Shown: one piece after another, positions 20,819 to 31,929 of the stretch | How the letters are laid out: every line of letters starts with the position of its first letter | How positions within the stretch are numbered: position 1 is the first letter of the stretch | From: Nocardioides caeni | GTDB taxonomy: Bacteria > Actinomycetota > Actinomycetes > Propionibacteriales > Nocardioidaceae | Assembly: GCF_004912195.1 (NCBI RefSeq) | Contig: NZ_STGW01000018.1 | Coordinates: 286-54,183 of the forward strand | Reading direction: 5' to 3' | Length of the DNA stretch: 53,898 nt | Notes under the pieces: model-generated | Told to the model about the DNA's origin: nothing | Database searches by the model: none | The model's input: the letters and a program-made list of their open reading frames with translations, nothing else | Made by a program: the position numbers and the translations under genes

Positions 20819-22543
20819 GTGACTGACACGCCGCTGCTGCTCGCGCAGCCCGAGGACGCGCACTCGCGCGCCGAGTGGGAGGCGGCCACGGCCGCCGTCT
20901 TGCGCAAGACCCGCAAGCTCGCCGAGGACGACGCCGACGCGCTCGTCTGGGACAAGCTGACCCGTACGACGCTCGATGGCATCGGCATCACGCCGCTCGG
21001 CCTGCCGGGCGGCGAGACCTCCGCGGCCCGCCCGACGCGGCAGGGCGCCTGGGACATCCGCTCCCTCGTGGCCCACCCGGACGCCAAGCTCGCCAACGAG
21101 GCGGCCCTGGTCGACCTCGACGGTGGCGTCACGAGCATCTGGCTCGCCGCCGACGAGACCACGGACGTCGCGGCGACCCTCGCCGACGTACTGCTCGACC
21201 TGGCGCCCGTCGTGCTCGACGCACCCAGCGCGACCACGACCGTGGCGGAGGCGTTCCTCGCCCTGCCCGGTGCCAAGCATCCCGACAGCAACCTCGGCAT
21301 CGACCCGCTCGGCGTCATGCTGCGGGAGATCCCGCTGGCCGTCGACGAGGCGATCGCGGAGCTGCAGACGCTGGCCCGCAAGGCCGATCAGCACGACATC
21401 CGAGCGATCGTCGTCGACGCCACCGCCGCCCACGACCTCGGCGCGAGCGACGCCCAGGAGCTCGGCTGGTCGATCGCGGTGGGCGTCGCCTACCTGCGCT
21501 GGCTGACCGACCACGGGCTCTCGGTCGAGGACGCCGCGGGCCAGATCGAGTTCCGCTACGCCGCCACCGACGAGCAGTTCCCGACGATCGCCAAGCTGCG
21601 CGCCGCCCGCGTCCTGTGGGCTCGGGTGCTCGAGCTCAGTGGCGTCGAGACGCCGGTCGCGCAGCGCCAGCACGCCGTGACCAGCAGGCCGATGCTCAGC
21701 AAGTACGACCCCTACGTCAACATGCTCCGCGGCACGGTGGCGGCCTTCGCCGCCGGCGTCGGCGGCGCGGACGCGGTCACCGTGTTGCCCTTCGACAGCG
21801 CCAACGGCCGCCCCGACGCCTTCGGCCGCCGGATCGCGCGCAACGTCAACCACCTGCTGATCGACGAGTCGCACGTCGCCGCGGTCGCCGACCCGGCCGG
21901 CGGCGCCTACGCCGTCGAGCAGCTCACCGGGGATCTCGCCGCCGCGGGCTGGGCCGAGTTCGGCCAGCTCGAGACGGAGTGGGAGAGCGGTCACGACTTC
22001 GACCCGTTCCGGGCCCGGATCGAGGAGGTCGTCGCACGCCGCGAGACCGACATCGCCCGGCGCAAGCGCCCGCTCACCGGCGTCTCGGAGTTCCCGAACC
22101 TGGCCGAGACGCTGCCGGAGCGCGCCGCCGACCCGCTCAACGAGCGGGTCCGCCGCTACGGCGCCTCCTTCGAGGCGCTGCGCGACGAGCCCGCTGCCGC
22201 ACCGGTCTTCCTCGCCACGATGGGCACGATCGCCCAACACACGGCACGGGCGACCTTCGTCAGCAACCTCTTCGCTGCCGGTGGCATCGCGGTCGAGGTC
22301 GCCGGCGCCACGGCCGGCGTCGACGACCTGGTGGCGGCGTACTCAGGCCAGAAGGTCGTCTGTCTCGCCGGCACCGACGCTGCCTACGAGGAGTGGGGCG
22401 CCGCCGCCGCGGCCGCCCTGCGCGACGCGGGCGCGACCCGCGTCATCGTCGCCGGCAAGCCCGCTGACCACGCCGACGACAGCGCCGCCATGGGTGTCGA
22501 TGCGCTGGCGTTCCTGACCCGGACCCGAGAGGCGCTGGCATGA
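20819..22543 (+). CDS. mutA: Methylmalonyl-CoA mutase small subunit
   Basis: A 574-residue non-catalytic subunit of the heterodimeric adenosylcobalamin mutase that interconverts methylmalonyl-CoA and succinyl-CoA. It has the same TIM-barrel plus C-terminal Rossmann layout as MutB ([38 protein letters not shown]) but lacks the DxHxxG cobalamin ligand, as expected for MutA. Start taken as GTG 20819; a TTG at 20810 in the same frame would overlap the likely -10. The stop overlaps mutB (ATGA). Confidence 0.93.
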   Translation: MTDTPLLLAQPEDAHSRAEWEAATAAVLRKTRKLAEDDADALVWDKLTRTTLDGIGITPLGLPGGETSAARPTRQGAWDIRSLVAHPDAKLANEAALVDLDGGVTSIWLAADETTDVAATLADVLLDLAPVVLDAPSATTTVAEAFLALPGAKHPDSNLGIDPLGVMLREIPLAVDEAIAELQTLARKADQHDIRAIVVDATAAHDLGASDAQELGWSIAVGVAYLRWLTDHGLSVEDAAGQIEFRYAATDEQFPTIAKLRAARVLWARVLELSGVETPVAQRQHAVTSRPMLSKYDPYVNMLRGTVAAFAAGVGGADAVTVLPFDSANGRPDAFGRRIARNVNHLLIDESHVAAVADPAGGAYAVEQLTGDLAAAGWAEFGQLETEWESGHDFDPFRARIEEVVARRETDIARRKRPLTGVSEFPNLAETLPERAADPLNERVRRYGASFEALRDEPAAAPVFLATMGTIAQHTARATFVSNLFAAGGIAVEVAGATAGVDDLVAAYSGQKVVCLAGTDAAYEEWGAAAAAALRDAGATRVIVAGKPADHADDSAAMGVDALAFLTRTREALA

Positions 22544-24690
22544 GCATCCCGAAGAGCTTCGCGGGCCTGGCCCTGAACGGCGAGAAGGCCGCCGTCGACC
22601 TCCCGACCGGAGAGGGCTGGCACAGCCCCGAGGGCATCGAGATCAAGCCCGCCTACGGTCCCGCCGACCTCGAGGGCATCGACGCGCTCGACACCTTCCC
22701 GGGCCTCAGCCCGTTCCTGCGTGGTCCCTACCCGACCATGTACACCACGCAGCCCTGGACGATCCGGCAGTACGCCGGCTTCTCCACCGCCGAGGAGTCC
22801 AACGCCTTCTACCGCCGCAACCTCGCGGCGGGTCAGAAGGGCCTGTCGGTCGCCTTCGACCTCGCCACCCACCGCGGCTATGACTCCGACCACCCGCGCG
22901 TGCGCGGAGACGTCGGCATGGCCGGTGTGGCGATCGACTCGATCTATGACACCCGCACGCTCTTCGACGGCATCCCGCTGGACCAGATGAGCGTCTCGAT
23001 GACGATGAACGGCGCGGTCCTCCCGGTCCTCGCGCTCTACATCGCCGCGGCCGAGGAGCAGGGGGTGAAGCCGGAGCAGCTCTCGGGGACCATCCAGAAC
23101 GACATCCTCAAGGAGTTCATGGTCCGCAACACCTACATCTACCCGCCGACGCCGTCGATGCGGATCATCTCCGACATCTTCGCGTTCACCAGCCAGCGGA
23201 TGCCGCGCTTCAACTCGATCTCGATCTCCGGCTACCACATGCAGGAGGCCGGGGCGACCGCCGACCTCGAGCTCGCCTACACGCTGGCCGACGGTGTGGA
23301 ATACATCCGCGCCGGCCTCGAGTCGGGCCTGACGATCGACCAGTTCGCGCCACGTCTGTCGTTCTTCTGGGCGATCGGCATGAACTTCTACATGGAGGTC
23401 GCCAAGATGCGCGCGGCCCGGGCGCTGTGGTCGCGGCTGGTCCGCCAGTTCGACCCGCAGAACCCGAAGTCGCTGTCCCTGCGGACCCACTCGCAGACCT
23501 CCGGCTGGTCGCTGACCGCGCAGGACGTCTTCAACAACGTCGGGCGCACCGCCATCGAGGCGATGGCCGCGACCCAGGGGCACACCCAGTCGCTGCACAC
23601 CAACGCCCTCGACGAGGCGATCGCCCTGCCGACGGACTTCTCCGCCCGCATCGCCCGCAACACCCAGCTGCTGCTGCAGCAGGAGTCGGGTACGACGTAC
23701 TCCATCGACCCGTGGGCGGGCTCCTACTACGTCGAGAAGCTGACCCACGACCTCGCGGAGCGGGCCTGGGCCCACATCCAGGAGGCCGAGGCGGCCGGCG
23801 GCATGGCCGCCGCCATCGAGCAGGGCATCCCGAAGATGCGCATCGAGGAGGCGGCCGCCCGCACCCAGGCGCGCATCGACTCCGGCGCGCAGAAGGTCAT
23901 CGGCGTCAACACCTTCCGGCTGCCGGCCGAGGACCCGCTCGACGTCCTCAAGGTCGACAACGACGACGTCTACCGCCAGCAGATGGCCAAGCTCGAGCGG
24001 CTGCGTGCCGAGCGCAACAGCGACGACGTCGACGCGGCCCTGGTCGCGCTGACCAATGCCGCCGACCGCGGCGAGGGCAACCTGCTCGACCTCGCCGTCG
24101 CGGCCGCGCGCCACAAGGCCACCGTCGGTGAGATCTCCGACGCGCTGGAGAAGGTCTACGGCCGCCACCAGGCCGTGATCCGTACGATCAGCGGCGTGTA
24201 CAGGGACGAGGCAGCGAGCAACGAGGCGGGCGGCGAGGCCGTCGCCGCGGTCCGTCAGGCCACCGAGGAGTTCGCCGAGGCCGAGGGCCGTCGCCCCCGC
24301 ATCCTCGTCGCCAAGATGGGCCAGGACGGCCACGACCGCGGCCAGAAGGTCGTCGTGTCCGCCTTCGCCGACCTCGGCTTCGACGTCGACGTGGGCCCGC
24401 TGTTCTCGACGCCCGAGGAGGTCGCGCAGCAGGCGATCGACGCCGACGTGCACATCGTCGGTGTCAGCTCGCTGGCCGCCGGCCACCTCACCCTGCTCCC
24501 CGCGCTCAAGACCGCGCTGGCCGAGCAGGGCCGTGACGACATCATGGTCGTCATCGGTGGCGTCATCCCCCCGGACGACGTGCCGACGCTCAAGGAGATG
24601 GGCGCTGCCGCGGTCTTCCTGCCCGGCACGGTCATCGCCGAGTCGGCGCTCGACCTGTTGGCCAAGCTGAGCGCCGCGCTCGACCACTGA
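22540..24690 (+). CDS. mutB: Methylmalonyl-CoA mutase large (catalytic) subunit
   Basis: A 716-residue catalytic subunit. The N-terminal TIM barrel opens with [20 protein letters not shown] and contains the substrate region RIISDIFAF. The C-terminal B12 domain has the base-off histidine motif [12 protein letters not shown] near residue 593 and the [16 protein letters not shown] and [10 protein letters not shown] loops. It converts (R)-methylmalonyl-CoA to succinyl-CoA, closing the propionate, odd-chain and branched-amino-acid routes. It overlaps mutA by ATGA and meaB by one base, forming a tight three-gene unit. Confidence 0.96.
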   Translation: MSIPKSFAGLALNGEKAAVDLPTGEGWHSPEGIEIKPAYGPADLEGIDALDTFPGLSPFLRGPYPTMYTTQPWTIRQYAGFSTAEESNAFYRRNLAAGQKGLSVAFDLATHRGYDSDHPRVRGDVGMAGVAIDSIYDTRTLFDGIPLDQMSVSMTMNGAVLPVLALYIAAAEEQGVKPEQLSGTIQNDILKEFMVRNTYIYPPTPSMRIISDIFAFTSQRMPRFNSISISGYHMQEAGATADLELAYTLADGVEYIRAGLESGLTIDQFAPRLSFFWAIGMNFYMEVAKMRAARALWSRLVRQFDPQNPKSLSLRTHSQTSGWSLTAQDVFNNVGRTAIEAMAATQGHTQSLHTNALDEAIALPTDFSARIARNTQLLLQQESGTTYSIDPWAGSYYVEKLTHDLAERAWAHIQEAEAAGGMAAAIEQGIPKMRIEEAAARTQARIDSGAQKVIGVNTFRLPAEDPLDVLKVDNDDVYRQQMAKLERLRAERNSDDVDAALVALTNAADRGEGNLLDLAVAAARHKATVGEISDALEKVYGRHQAVIRTISGVYRDEAASNEAGGEAVAAVRQATEEFAEAEGRRPRILVAKMGQDGHDRGQKVVVSAFADLGFDVDVGPLFSTPEEVAQQAIDADVHIVGVSSLAAGHLTLLPALKTALAEQGRDDIMVVIGGVIPPDDVPTLKEMGAAAVFLPGTVIAESALDLLAKLSAALDH

Positions 24691-25667
24691 TGGACGTAGC
24701 GGGACTGCTCGACGGGATCCGCGCCGGGCGCAGGGCACAGGTGGCCCGTGCCATCACGCTGGTCGAGTCCACGGCCCCGCGCCACCGGGCGCTCGCGCGG
24801 GAGCTGCTGACAGCGCTCGCCGAGGACGCGCAGGCGTCCTCGGTCAGGGTCGGCATCTCCGGCGTGCCCGGCGTCGGCAAGTCGACCTTCATCGAGTCGC
24901 TCGGCATCCACCTCACCAGCCAGGGCCACAAGGTCGGCGTGCTGGCCGTGGACCCGTCGTCGGTCCGCACGGGCGGCTCGGTGCTCGGCGACAAGACCCG
25001 GATGTCGTCGCTGTCGGTCGATCCCAACGCCTTCATCCGCCCCTCGCCCTCGGCGGGCACGCTCGGCGGCGTGGCCCGGGCGACCACCCAGGCGATGGCG
25101 GTGCTGGAGGCCGCCGGCTACGACGCGATCCTCGTCGAGACCGTCGGGGTGGGGCAGTCCGAGGTCACCGTCGCCGGCATGGTCGACACCTTCCTCTTCC
25201 TCACCATCGCCAACACCGGCGACCAGCTGCAGGGCATCAAGAAGGGGATCCTCGAGATCACCGACGTGGTCGCGGTCAACAAGGCCGATCCGGCCGACGA
25301 GTCCCGATCCCAGCAGGCGCGGGCGGCCGCGCGCGAGCTCTCCGGCGCCCTGCGCCTGGTCCGTGGGCACGGCGAGTGGGTGCCGCCCGTCGTCACCGCC
25401 TCCGGGCTCACCGGTCACGACGTCGACGGCGTGTGGGCCCAGGTCCTCAAGCACCGCGAGCACCTCGGCGTCGACGGGCTCGCCCGCAAGCGCGCCGAGC
25501 AGCAGCTCGAGTTCACCTGGGCGCTGGTCCGCGACGAGCTCGACCAGCGGCTGCGGCACCACGCGGGCGTCAAGTCCGTGCAGAGGGAGATCCGTGCCGC
25601 CCTGCTCGCCGGTGAGCTGACGGCGCCGCTGGCCGCCGACCGGATCCTCGCCGCCTACGACTCCTGA
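24690..25667 (+). CDS. meaB: Mutase-associated GTPase MeaB (ArgK family)
   Basis: A 325-residue G3E GTPase that loads and protects adenosylcobalamin in the mutase. The P-loop is GVPGVGKSTFIESLG (residues about 55-69). The switch and metal regions are AVDPSSVRTGGSVLGDKTRM and ILVETVGVGQSE; the base-specificity motif is VVAVNKADP. The C-terminal helices mediate dimerisation in the family. It begins inside the mutB stop (TGATG), the usual arrangement, which supports MeaB rather than an unrelated lysine/arginine kinase as the old ArgK name suggests. Confidence 0.94.
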   Translation: MDVAGLLDGIRAGRRAQVARAITLVESTAPRHRALARELLTALAEDAQASSVRVGISGVPGVGKSTFIESLGIHLTSQGHKVGVLAVDPSSVRTGGSVLGDKTRMSSLSVDPNAFIRPSPSAGTLGGVARATTQAMAVLEAAGYDAILVETVGVGQSEVTVAGMVDTFLFLTIANTGDQLQGIKKGILEITDVVAVNKADPADESRSQQARAAARELSGALRLVRGHGEWVPPVVTASGLTGHDVDGVWAQVLKHREHLGVDGLARKRAEQQLEFTWALVRDELDQRLRHHAGVKSVQREIRAALLAGELTAPLAADRILAAYDS

Positions 25668-25680
25668 GCCTGCCCGGCGC

Positions 25681-26478
25681 TCACCCGAGGACGTTGCGGA
25701 TGCTGTCGGGGGTCGCGGCGAACGAGGACGGGTGCTGCGGGTCCAGGATCAGCACGTCGAAGTCCTGGCCGACGAGCCTGAGCAGGTCGGCGCCGGCTCG
25801 CTGCTGCACCTGCACGGCCTTGCCGTCATAGAACGCGCCGAGGCGGGTCGAGTCGGTGAAGGCCAGCAGGAGCCGCTCGTCGCGATGGTTGACGATGCTG
25901 GTCGGCGTCGTGCCGTCGCCCTGGGGGTCGAGCACGACGAGCAGGTCTCCGCCGGCGATCCGGCGCACCACCTCGTCGTAGGCCCGGTCGTCCTTGGTGG
26001 CGACGTAGGCGTCGGTCGCCGCCTGGACCTCGGGTGATGCGACGACGGGCTGGCTCGACACCGCCGCCTGCGCCGCGGGCGCCCACCGCTTGAGGAAGGA
26101 CAGGTTGCCGAGTGGCAACCACGGGCCCGGGTGGTCCATCACGATGCCGGCGACGCCGTGCTGGCCGAAGGACGCCAGCCAGTCCAGCGCCTGGGGCATC
26201 GGCACGCCGAGGAAGGTGCTCCCCGGTCCCGCGACGGCGCCCGCCCGCTCCCGGGTGCTGTAGACGCCGAGCAGGTTCCCGATCCCGGGCTGGGCGAAAC
26301 CGCTGGGCTGCGGCGCCTCAGGTGTGCCCCGGTTGACGACGTACCAGATGCCCAGCTGGGCCGCGGCCTGCCAGAACGCCATCTCGGCATCGCGGTCTCC
26401 CGGGGCCGCGGCCAGCGCTGCGTTGCGGCGGTCGAGCTCCTCGACCAGGACGGGTGCGTTCTCGATCACCCGGCCCAC
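25681..26478 (-). CDS. SseB-like domain protein of unknown function
   Basis: A 265-residue protein with no signal peptide and no membrane span. The opening ENAPVLVEELDRRNAALAA and repeated blocks such as ALDWLASFGQHGVAGIVMDH and GQDFDVLILDPQHPSS resemble two SseB-like domains (residues about 20-130 and 150-260), found in secretion-linked and unassigned actinobacterial proteins. No catalytic residues are evident. It is divergent from the M20 gene with about 50 bp between the starts. GTG 26478 is preferred (CAGCAT-N6-GTG); GTG 26469 is the alternative. Confidence 0.6.
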   Translation of the reverse strand: MGRVIENAPVLVEELDRRNAALAAAPGDRDAEMAFWQAAAQLGIWYVVNRGTPEAPQPSGFAQPGIGNLLGVYSTRERAGAVAGPGSTFLGVPMPQALDWLASFGQHGVAGIVMDHPGPWLPLGNLSFLKRWAPAAQAAVSSQPVVASPEVQAATDAYVATKDDRAYDEVVRRIAGGDLLVVLDPQGDGTTPTSIVNHRDERLLLAFTDSTRLGAFYDGKAVQVQQRAGADLLRLVGQDFDVLILDPQHPSSFAATPDSIRNVLG

Positions 26479-26518
26479 CCCATCATGCTGGCCGACCCTG
26501 CCGCCCAAGAGCCCCGGA

Positions 26519-26524
26519 TAGGCT
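26519..26524 (+). promoter_or_regulatory. -10 element of a leaderless promoter (TAGGCT)
   Basis: TAGGCT lies 6 nt before ATG 26531 of the amidohydrolase gene, with no Shine-Dalgarno sequence between. Confidence 0.5.
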
Positions 26525-26530
26525 AGTCGG

Positions 26531-27712
26531 ATGGATGCAGCACTCGCCCTGATCGACTCCGTCGTCGGCAAGTACGACGACGAGCTGGTCGAGGTGCGTC
26601 GCGACCTCCACCGGCATCCCGAGCTGTCGTGGTCGGAGAGCCGCACCGGCGGTGTGGTCGCCGCCCACCTGGAGCAGGCGGGCTGGCAGGTCACGCGGAT
26701 GCCGCGCAGCGGCGTGATCGCCGACCTGGGGGAGTCGGGGCCGATGGTGGCGCTGCGTGCCGACATGGACGCGCTGCCCGTCGTCGACCTGACCACGGAC
26801 CCGTGGCGCAGCGGGGTCGAGGGTGTCGCGCACGCCTGCGGCCACGACGTGCACACCTCGGCGCTCCTCGGCGCCGGCCTGGCACTCGCGGAGCTGCACC
26901 GCCAGGGTCTGCTGCCCGGCCGGGTCCGGCTGCTCTTCCAGCCCGCCGAGGAGGTCATGCCCGGTGGCGCCAAGCACCTCATCAGCCACGGTGCCCTCGA
27001 GGACGTGCAGCGGATCTTCGCGCTGCACTGCGACCCGTCCGTCGACGTGGGCGCCATCGGTCTGCGCGTCGGTCCGATCACGAGCGCGGCCGACCGCATC
27101 GAGGTGCGTCTCGAGGGCAACGGGGGGCACACCTCGCGCCCTCACCTGACCGGTGATCTCACCTTCGCCCTCGCGAAGGTCGCCAGCGAGCTGCCGGCCG
27201 TGCTGAGCCGCCGGATGGACCCGCGCGCCGGAGTCAGTGTCGTGTGGGGCGTGCTCCGTGCCGGGGCCGCGGCCAATGTCATCCCCGACTCGGGGGTGGC
27301 GAGCGGCACCGTGCGGATCCTCGAGGCGGATGCCTGGGCCTCCTGCGAGGCCGTCGTGCGCGAGGCGGTGCTCGACATCGTGCGGCCCTATGGCATCACG
27401 GCCTCGGTGGACTACCTGCAGGGCGTGCCACCGGTCGTCAACGAGCGGGTCAGTGTCGCGATGATCGGCGCCGTGGCCGACCAGATGCTCGGTCTGCACC
27501 ACCGCACCGAGGTCGAGCAGAGCCTGGGCGGCGAGGACTTCGGCTGGTATCTCGGCGACGTCCCCGGTGCGATGTTCCGGCTCGGCACCCGCACCCCCGG
27601 CGGCGCGACCTTCGACCTGCACCAGGGCGACTTCGAGGTCGACGAGGCCGCGGTCGGCGTCGGCGCGCGGATGCTCGCCGGGGTCGCCCTCACCGCCGGC
27701 GCGACCGACTGA
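26531..27712 (+). CDS. M20-family metallo-amidohydrolase
   Basis: A 393-residue M20D-type hydrolase of the hippurate/N-acyl-amino-acid/IAA-amino-acid group. It opens with VEVRRDLHRHPELSWSE. Zinc-ligand segments are ALRADMDALPVVD, AHACGHDVHTSALLGA (Cys and His) and LFQPAEEVMPGGAKHL (catalytic Glu-Glu). A lid domain occupies residues about 185-300, and the late His ligand lies near LHQGDFEVDEAAV. It probably cleaves an N-acyl amino acid. Substrate is unknown and the neighbours give no pathway, although the nucleoside cluster follows on the other strand. Confidence 0.85.
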   Translation: MDAALALIDSVVGKYDDELVEVRRDLHRHPELSWSESRTGGVVAAHLEQAGWQVTRMPRSGVIADLGESGPMVALRADMDALPVVDLTTDPWRSGVEGVAHACGHDVHTSALLGAGLALAELHRQGLLPGRVRLLFQPAEEVMPGGAKHLISHGALEDVQRIFALHCDPSVDVGAIGLRVGPITSAADRIEVRLEGNGGHTSRPHLTGDLTFALAKVASELPAVLSRRMDPRAGVSVVWGVLRAGAAANVIPDSGVASGTVRILEADAWASCEAVVREAVLDIVRPYGITASVDYLQGVPPVVNERVSVAMIGAVADQMLGLHHRTEVEQSLGGEDFGWYLGDVPGAMFRLGTRTPGGATFDLHQGDFEVDEAAVGVGARMLAGVALTAGATD

Positions 27713-27730
27713 CGATCGCGCCGGGCCGGC

Positions 27731-29017
27731 TCAGCCCTTCCGGTAGGGGACGCCGTCGGCCGCGGGCGCCCGCGAGTGGCCGACCAGTCCGGCGACGGCG
27801 ATGATCGTCACGACGTAGGGCAGCATCAGCATGAACTGGCTGGGCACCGGCGCGCCGATGACCGACAGCACGCCGGACAGGTTGGTGGCGAAGCCGAAGA
27901 GCAGCGCCGCCAGGGTCGCGCGGACGGGGTCCCAGCGGCCGAAGATCACCGCGGCGAGGGCGATGTAGCCCGCACCGCCGGTCATCTCCTCGCCGAACTG
28001 GGAGACCGAGACCAGCGTGTAGGTCGCGCCGCCGACGCCCACGATGGCGCCCGCGAGCAGGAGCGTGGTGTAGCGGGTGCGGTTGACCTTGATGCCGACG
28101 GTGTCGGCGGCCTTCGGGTGCTCGCCGACCGCACGCACGCGCAGGCCCCAGCGGGTCCGGTAGAGCGCGAACGCGGTGAGCGCGACGGCGCCGTACATCA
28201 GGTAGACGAGGATCGTCTGCCGGAAGAGCACCGGACCGATGACCGGGATGTCGCCGAGCACGGGGATGGGCAACCGGGAGAACTGCTCCGGGGAGTTCAG
28301 GCTCTCCGGGTGCTCGCTCAACAGCTGTCCGAACAGGAAGCTCGTGATGCCGATGACGAGGACGTTGAGGACGACACCGACGATCACCTGGTCGACGAAG
28401 TAGGAGATCGCGAAGAAGCCGAGCACGAGCGCCACCAGCGCGCCGGCGCACATCGCGGCGACGAGGCCGCCCCACGGCGAGCCGATGACGGTGCCGAAGA
28501 TCGCCGCGGCGAACGCCCCGAAGAGCAGCTGGCCGTCGATGGCGATGTTGACGACACCCGCGCGCTCGCCCAGGACGCCGCCGAGGGCGCCGAAGACGAG
28601 GGGGACCGCGAGCGCGATCGACCCGCCGAGGAGGCCGATCACCGGAATGGTCTCGCCGGCGGCAGCCCAGGCGAGGAAGCCGAAGACCGCGACGACGGCG
28701 AAGAGTCCGATCAGCCACAGGGGAGTACGACGCCCGCGGTTCACGAGCAGGGCCGAGGCGGCAGTGCCGACCGCGAGCAGGACGACCACGCTCGCCAGGG
28801 TGGCGGTCGAGGGCACGACGAGCTCGGGAACCTCGAAGAAGTCGGTGTCCGCGGCGATGCGGAAGGTCGCGTCGCCGGAGCGGGCCTTGAACGCGGCCAG
28901 CAGGGCCACCAGCATCGTGACGACGCCGAGGACGATCGGTGCCTTCAGCGCACCGGGCTGCCCCGCCGTGGGCGGGGTCTCGTCGAGCTCGGGTGCGGGG
29001 GCGGACACGGTGCTCAC
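27731..29017 (-). CDS. Nucleoside ABC transporter permease (YufQ-like)
   Basis: A 428-residue permease of the BPD-type group that pairs with BMP lipoproteins. About 10 spans follow a 25-residue cytoplasmic start. VGEHPKAADTVGIKVNRTRY, near residue 285, is the conserved cytoplasmic loop that contacts the ATPase. Last gene of the four-gene importer unit. Start GTG 29017 overlaps the stop of the first permease (GTGA). It ends 18 nt from the convergent amidohydrolase gene. Confidence 0.87.
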   Translation of the reverse strand: MSTVSAPAPELDETPPTAGQPGALKAPIVLGVVTMLVALLAAFKARSGDATFRIAADTDFFEVPELVVPSTATLASVVVLLAVGTAASALLVNRGRRTPLWLIGLFAVVAVFGFLAWAAAGETIPVIGLLGGSIALAVPLVFGALGGVLGERAGVVNIAIDGQLLFGAFAAAIFGTVIGSPWGGLVAAMCAGALVALVLGFFAISYFVDQVIVGVVLNVLVIGITSFLFGQLLSEHPESLNSPEQFSRLPIPVLGDIPVIGPVLFRQTILVYLMYGAVALTAFALYRTRWGLRVRAVGEHPKAADTVGIKVNRTRYTTLLLAGAIVGVGGATYTLVSVSQFGEEMTGGAGYIALAAVIFGRWDPVRATLAALLFGFATNLSGVLSVIGAPVPSQFMLMLPYVVTIIAVAGLVGHSRAPAADGVPYRKG

Positions 29018-30342
29018 GCCGTCGCCTCCTTCGGCAGTCGGAAGATCGCTCGGACCAGTGGTGGCGCGGCGATGAACAGCACGATCAGGGACTGGATGAC
29101 GAGGACGATCTCGACCGGGATGCCCTCGGAGACCGACATGGTGAAGCTGCCGGCCTTCAGGGCGCCGAAGAGGAGACCGGCGGCGAGGATGCCGAGCGGT
29201 CGGGACCGGCCGAGCAGGGCGACGGTGATCGCGTCGAACCCGATGCCGGCGTCGAGGTCGACCGTGACCCCGCTGGGTGCCGTGCCCAGCACCTGGTTGA
29301 CGCCGGCCAGGCCGACGAGGGCCCCGGCGATCAGCATCACGTAGACGTAGGTGGCGCCGACGTTGATGCCGGAGGCGCGGGCGGCCTCGGGGTTCTCACC
29401 GACGGCGCGGAAGCGGAAGCCCATCGCCGACTTGTTGAGCAGCCACCAGGTGAAGGCCACCGCGACGAGTGCGCCGACGAACCCCCAGTGCAGGTTGAAC
29501 CGGTCGCCGAGCAGGTTCGGGAGGACGGCCGACTCCGGCATGGCCTCGGACTTCGGGTTCGCCGAGCCGGGCGCCTGCAGCCACCCCTGCTTGGAGAGGG
29601 CGTAGAAGACGAGGTAGTAGCCGACATAGTTGAGCATGATCGTGACGATCACCTCGTGGGCGCCGGTCCGGGCCTTCAACAGGCCGGCCAGTCCGGCCCA
29701 GAGGGCTCCGGCGGCCGCGCCGGCGAGGATCGCCAGCGGCAGGTGGATCGCCGCGGGGGCGTCGACCGAGATCGCGACCCAACCGGCGGCGGCACCGGCC
29801 AGCAGCATCTGGCCGCGGCCACCGATGTTGAAGAGGCCGGCACGGAAGGCGAGTCCGACACCGAGACCGGCCAGGATCAGCGGGCCCGAGAACTTGAGCG
29901 TCTCGGTCAGCGGCCGGATCCGGGTCTCGAAGTCGGTGCCCTCGCCGTTCCACACCGAGCCGCGGAAGAGCGCGCCGTAGGCGCCGGTGATCGCCTCGCG
30001 GACGTAGAAGAAGAAGTCGCCGGGACGCGAGCCGATGTAGCCCATGCTGTCGCGCACGTCCTCGTCGGTGGCGAGGATCATGATCGACCCGACCACCACG
30101 GCCAGGACGATCGACAGCAGCGAGACCATGGTGCTGCCGGTGGCGATCTGACGCAGAGCACCCGCGAAGGGGCTCTGCGGGGTCGCCGCCGCGGCAGCGA
30201 CGCTGACGTCCTCGTCGGGCGTGAGGTCGTCGTCCTCGCCGGGCAGGTGGCTCGGTGCGACCTCGGCCGCGCCGGGTGCCTCGACGATCGGGTGCTCGTC
30301 GTCCGGCTCGCGACGCTTGCTCAGCGGGTCGTCCCCGGTCAT
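29014..30342 (-). CDS. Nucleoside ABC transporter permease (YufP-like)
   Basis: A 442-residue permease. The first 65 residues are an acidic cytoplasmic tail, longer than usual for the family; then come about nine spans and the coupling loop [18 protein letters not shown] near residue 335. Together with the next permease it forms the membrane channel of the importer. ATG 30342 overlaps the ATPase stop (ATGA), so the three transporter genes are translationally coupled. Confidence 0.87.
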   Translation of the reverse strand: MTGDDPLSKRREPDDEHPIVEAPGAAEVAPSHLPGEDDDLTPDEDVSVAAAAATPQSPFAGALRQIATGSTMVSLLSIVLAVVVGSIMILATDEDVRDSMGYIGSRPGDFFFYVREAITGAYGALFRGSVWNGEGTDFETRIRPLTETLKFSGPLILAGLGVGLAFRAGLFNIGGRGQMLLAGAAAGWVAISVDAPAAIHLPLAILAGAAAGALWAGLAGLLKARTGAHEVIVTIMLNYVGYYLVFYALSKQGWLQAPGSANPKSEAMPESAVLPNLLGDRFNLHWGFVGALVAVAFTWWLLNKSAMGFRFRAVGENPEAARASGINVGATYVYVMLIAGALVGLAGVNQVLGTAPSGVTVDLDAGIGFDAITVALLGRSRPLGILAAGLLFGALKAGSFTMSVSEGIPVEIVLVIQSLIVLFIAAPPLVRAIFRLPKEATA

Positions 30343-31853
30343 GCGACGACTCCTTCCGGCCGCTCACCGGCCATCATCAGGCCCAGGGTCTCCCGGGGCG
30401 TGTCCGCAGGTACGACGCCGACGACCCGGCCCCGATAGAGCACCATGATCCGGTCGGAGAGTGCGGCGATCTCGTCGAGCTCGGTGGACACCAGCAGCAC
30501 CGGCACGCCGGAGTCGCGGGCCGCGACGACCTGTTTGTGGATGAACTCGATCGAGCCGACGTCGACACCCCGGGTCGGCTGGGCCGCCACCAGCAGGCGC
30601 AGGTCGCGGGAGAGCTCGCGCGCGACGACCACCTTCTGCTGGTTGCCGCCGGAGAGCTGGCTCGCGGTCGACTGGATGTCGCGGGCGCGCACGTCGTACT
30701 CGGTGAGCCTCTCGTTGGCGAAGGTCTCGAGGACCTTGCGGCGCACCGTGCCGAGGCGCACGAAGGGCCGCCCGTGGCTGCGGTTGAGCATCAGGTTCTC
30801 GGCGATGGTGAAGTTGCCGACCAGACCGTCGACCTGCCGGTCCTCGGGGATGAACCCGACGCCGGCGGCGAGGACCTTGCGCACCGACCTGCCGACGAGC
30901 TCCTTGCCGTCGAGTCGGATCGACCCCCGCACGTTGCCCTGGAGGCCGAGCACGGCCTCGGTCAGCTCGGTCTGGCCGTTGCCCTGCACGCCCGCGACAC
31001 CGAGGACCTCGCCGGCAGCGATGGCGAAGCTGATGTCGTTGACCTGGACGTGGCCGGTCGCGTCCGTGACCGTCAGGCCGCTGACGACGAACGACTCGGG
31101 GCCGGGCGTCGCCGGCTCCTTGTGCACGGTGAGCTCGACCGGGCGGCCGACCATCAGCGCGGCGAGCTCGGCGTTGGTGGCGGTGGGGCTCGCCTCACCG
31201 ACGACGGCACCGCGTCGGATGACGGTGATCCGGTCCGCGATCGCCCGGACCTCCCGCAGCTTGTGGCTGATGAAGACGATCGCCGTGCCCGATTCACGGA
31301 GCTGACGCATGATCTCCATCAGCTCGTCGGTCTCCTGGGGGGTCAACACGGCCGTCGGCTCGTCGAAGACGAGGATCCGGGCGTCACGGGAGAGAGCCTT
31401 GATGATCTCGACCCGCTGCTGGACACCGACGGGCAGCGTCTCGACCAGGGCGTCGGGGTCGACGTCGAACCCGAAGCGCTGGGAGATCTCGCGGACCCGC
31501 GCGCGGGCGGCGTCGAGGTCGAGGGTGCCGGCGAAGCCGGTCGCCTCGTTGCCGAGCATGACGTTCTCGGCGACGGTGAACACGGGGACGAGCATGAAGT
31601 GCTGGTGGACCATGCCGATGCCGGCAGCCATCGCGTCGCCCGGCCCGGAGAAGTTCTGGACGACACCGTCCAGGGCCAGCTCGCCCTCGTCGGCCTGGTA
31701 GAGGCCGTAGAGGACGTTCATCAGCGTCGACTTGCCGGCGCCGTTCTCACCGAGCAGGGCGTGGACCTCGCCCGCGTTGATGGTGAGCGAGATGTTGTCG
31801 TTGGCGACCAGCGGGCCGAAGCGCTTGGTGATGCCACGCAGCTCGAGCGTCAT
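30339..31853 (-). CDS. Nucleoside ABC transporter ATP-binding protein (YufO-like)
   Basis: A 504-residue protein with two ABC domains in tandem. The N-terminal domain has Walker [20 protein letters not shown] (residues about 33-51), signature [11 protein letters not shown] and Walker [13 protein letters not shown]. The C-terminal domain has a degenerate Walker A ([16 protein letters not shown]) and signature [18 protein letters not shown], as usual in the RbsA/BMP class. It powers uptake of nucleosides delivered by the BMP lipoprotein. ATG 31853 has a GAGAGGA Shine-Dalgarno. A strong hairpin separates it from the lipoprotein gene. Confidence 0.9.
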   Translation of the reverse strand: MTLELRGITKRFGPLVANDNISLTINAGEVHALLGENGAGKSTLMNVLYGLYQADEGELALDGVVQNFSGPGDAMAAGIGMVHQHFMLVPVFTVAENVMLGNEATGFAGTLDLDAARARVREISQRFGFDVDPDALVETLPVGVQQRVEIIKALSRDARILVFDEPTAVLTPQETDELMEIMRQLRESGTAIVFISHKLREVRAIADRITVIRRGAVVGEASPTATNAELAALMVGRPVELTVHKEPATPGPESFVVSGLTVTDATGHVQVNDISFAIAAGEVLGVAGVQGNGQTELTEAVLGLQGNVRGSIRLDGKELVGRSVRKVLAAGVGFIPEDRQVDGLVGNFTIAENLMLNRSHGRPFVRLGTVRRKVLETFANERLTEYDVRARDIQSTASQLSGGNQQKVVVARELSRDLRLLVAAQPTRGVDVGSIEFIHKQVVAARDSGVPVLLVSTELDEIAALSDRIMVLYRGRVVGVVPADTPRETLGLMMAGERPEGVVA

Positions 31854-31880
31854 GGAGCGATCCTCTCAGGCAAAACGGTT

Positions 31881-31913
31881 CCGGGGGAGGTCGGCCGGGC
31901 CGACCTCCCCCGG
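31881..31913 (-). terminator. Strong hairpin between binding-protein and ATPase genes
   Basis: CCGGGGGAGGTCGG (31881-31894) and CCGACCTCCCCCGG (31900-31913) form a perfect 14-bp stem with a 5-nt loop. In the minus-strand mRNA it follows the lipoprotein stop by about 16 nt and is followed by AACCGTTTTG. It can act as a partial terminator or RNA-stabilising hairpin, so more lipoprotein is made than ATPase and permease. Confidence 0.8.
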
Positions 31914-31929
31914 AGGATTCGTCAGTGGA

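Noticed and set aside
27776..30438. Long plus-strand frames opposite the ABC permeases
   Set aside because: Charged Asp/Glu/Arg/His-rich readings without motifs, antisense to clear membrane proteins.
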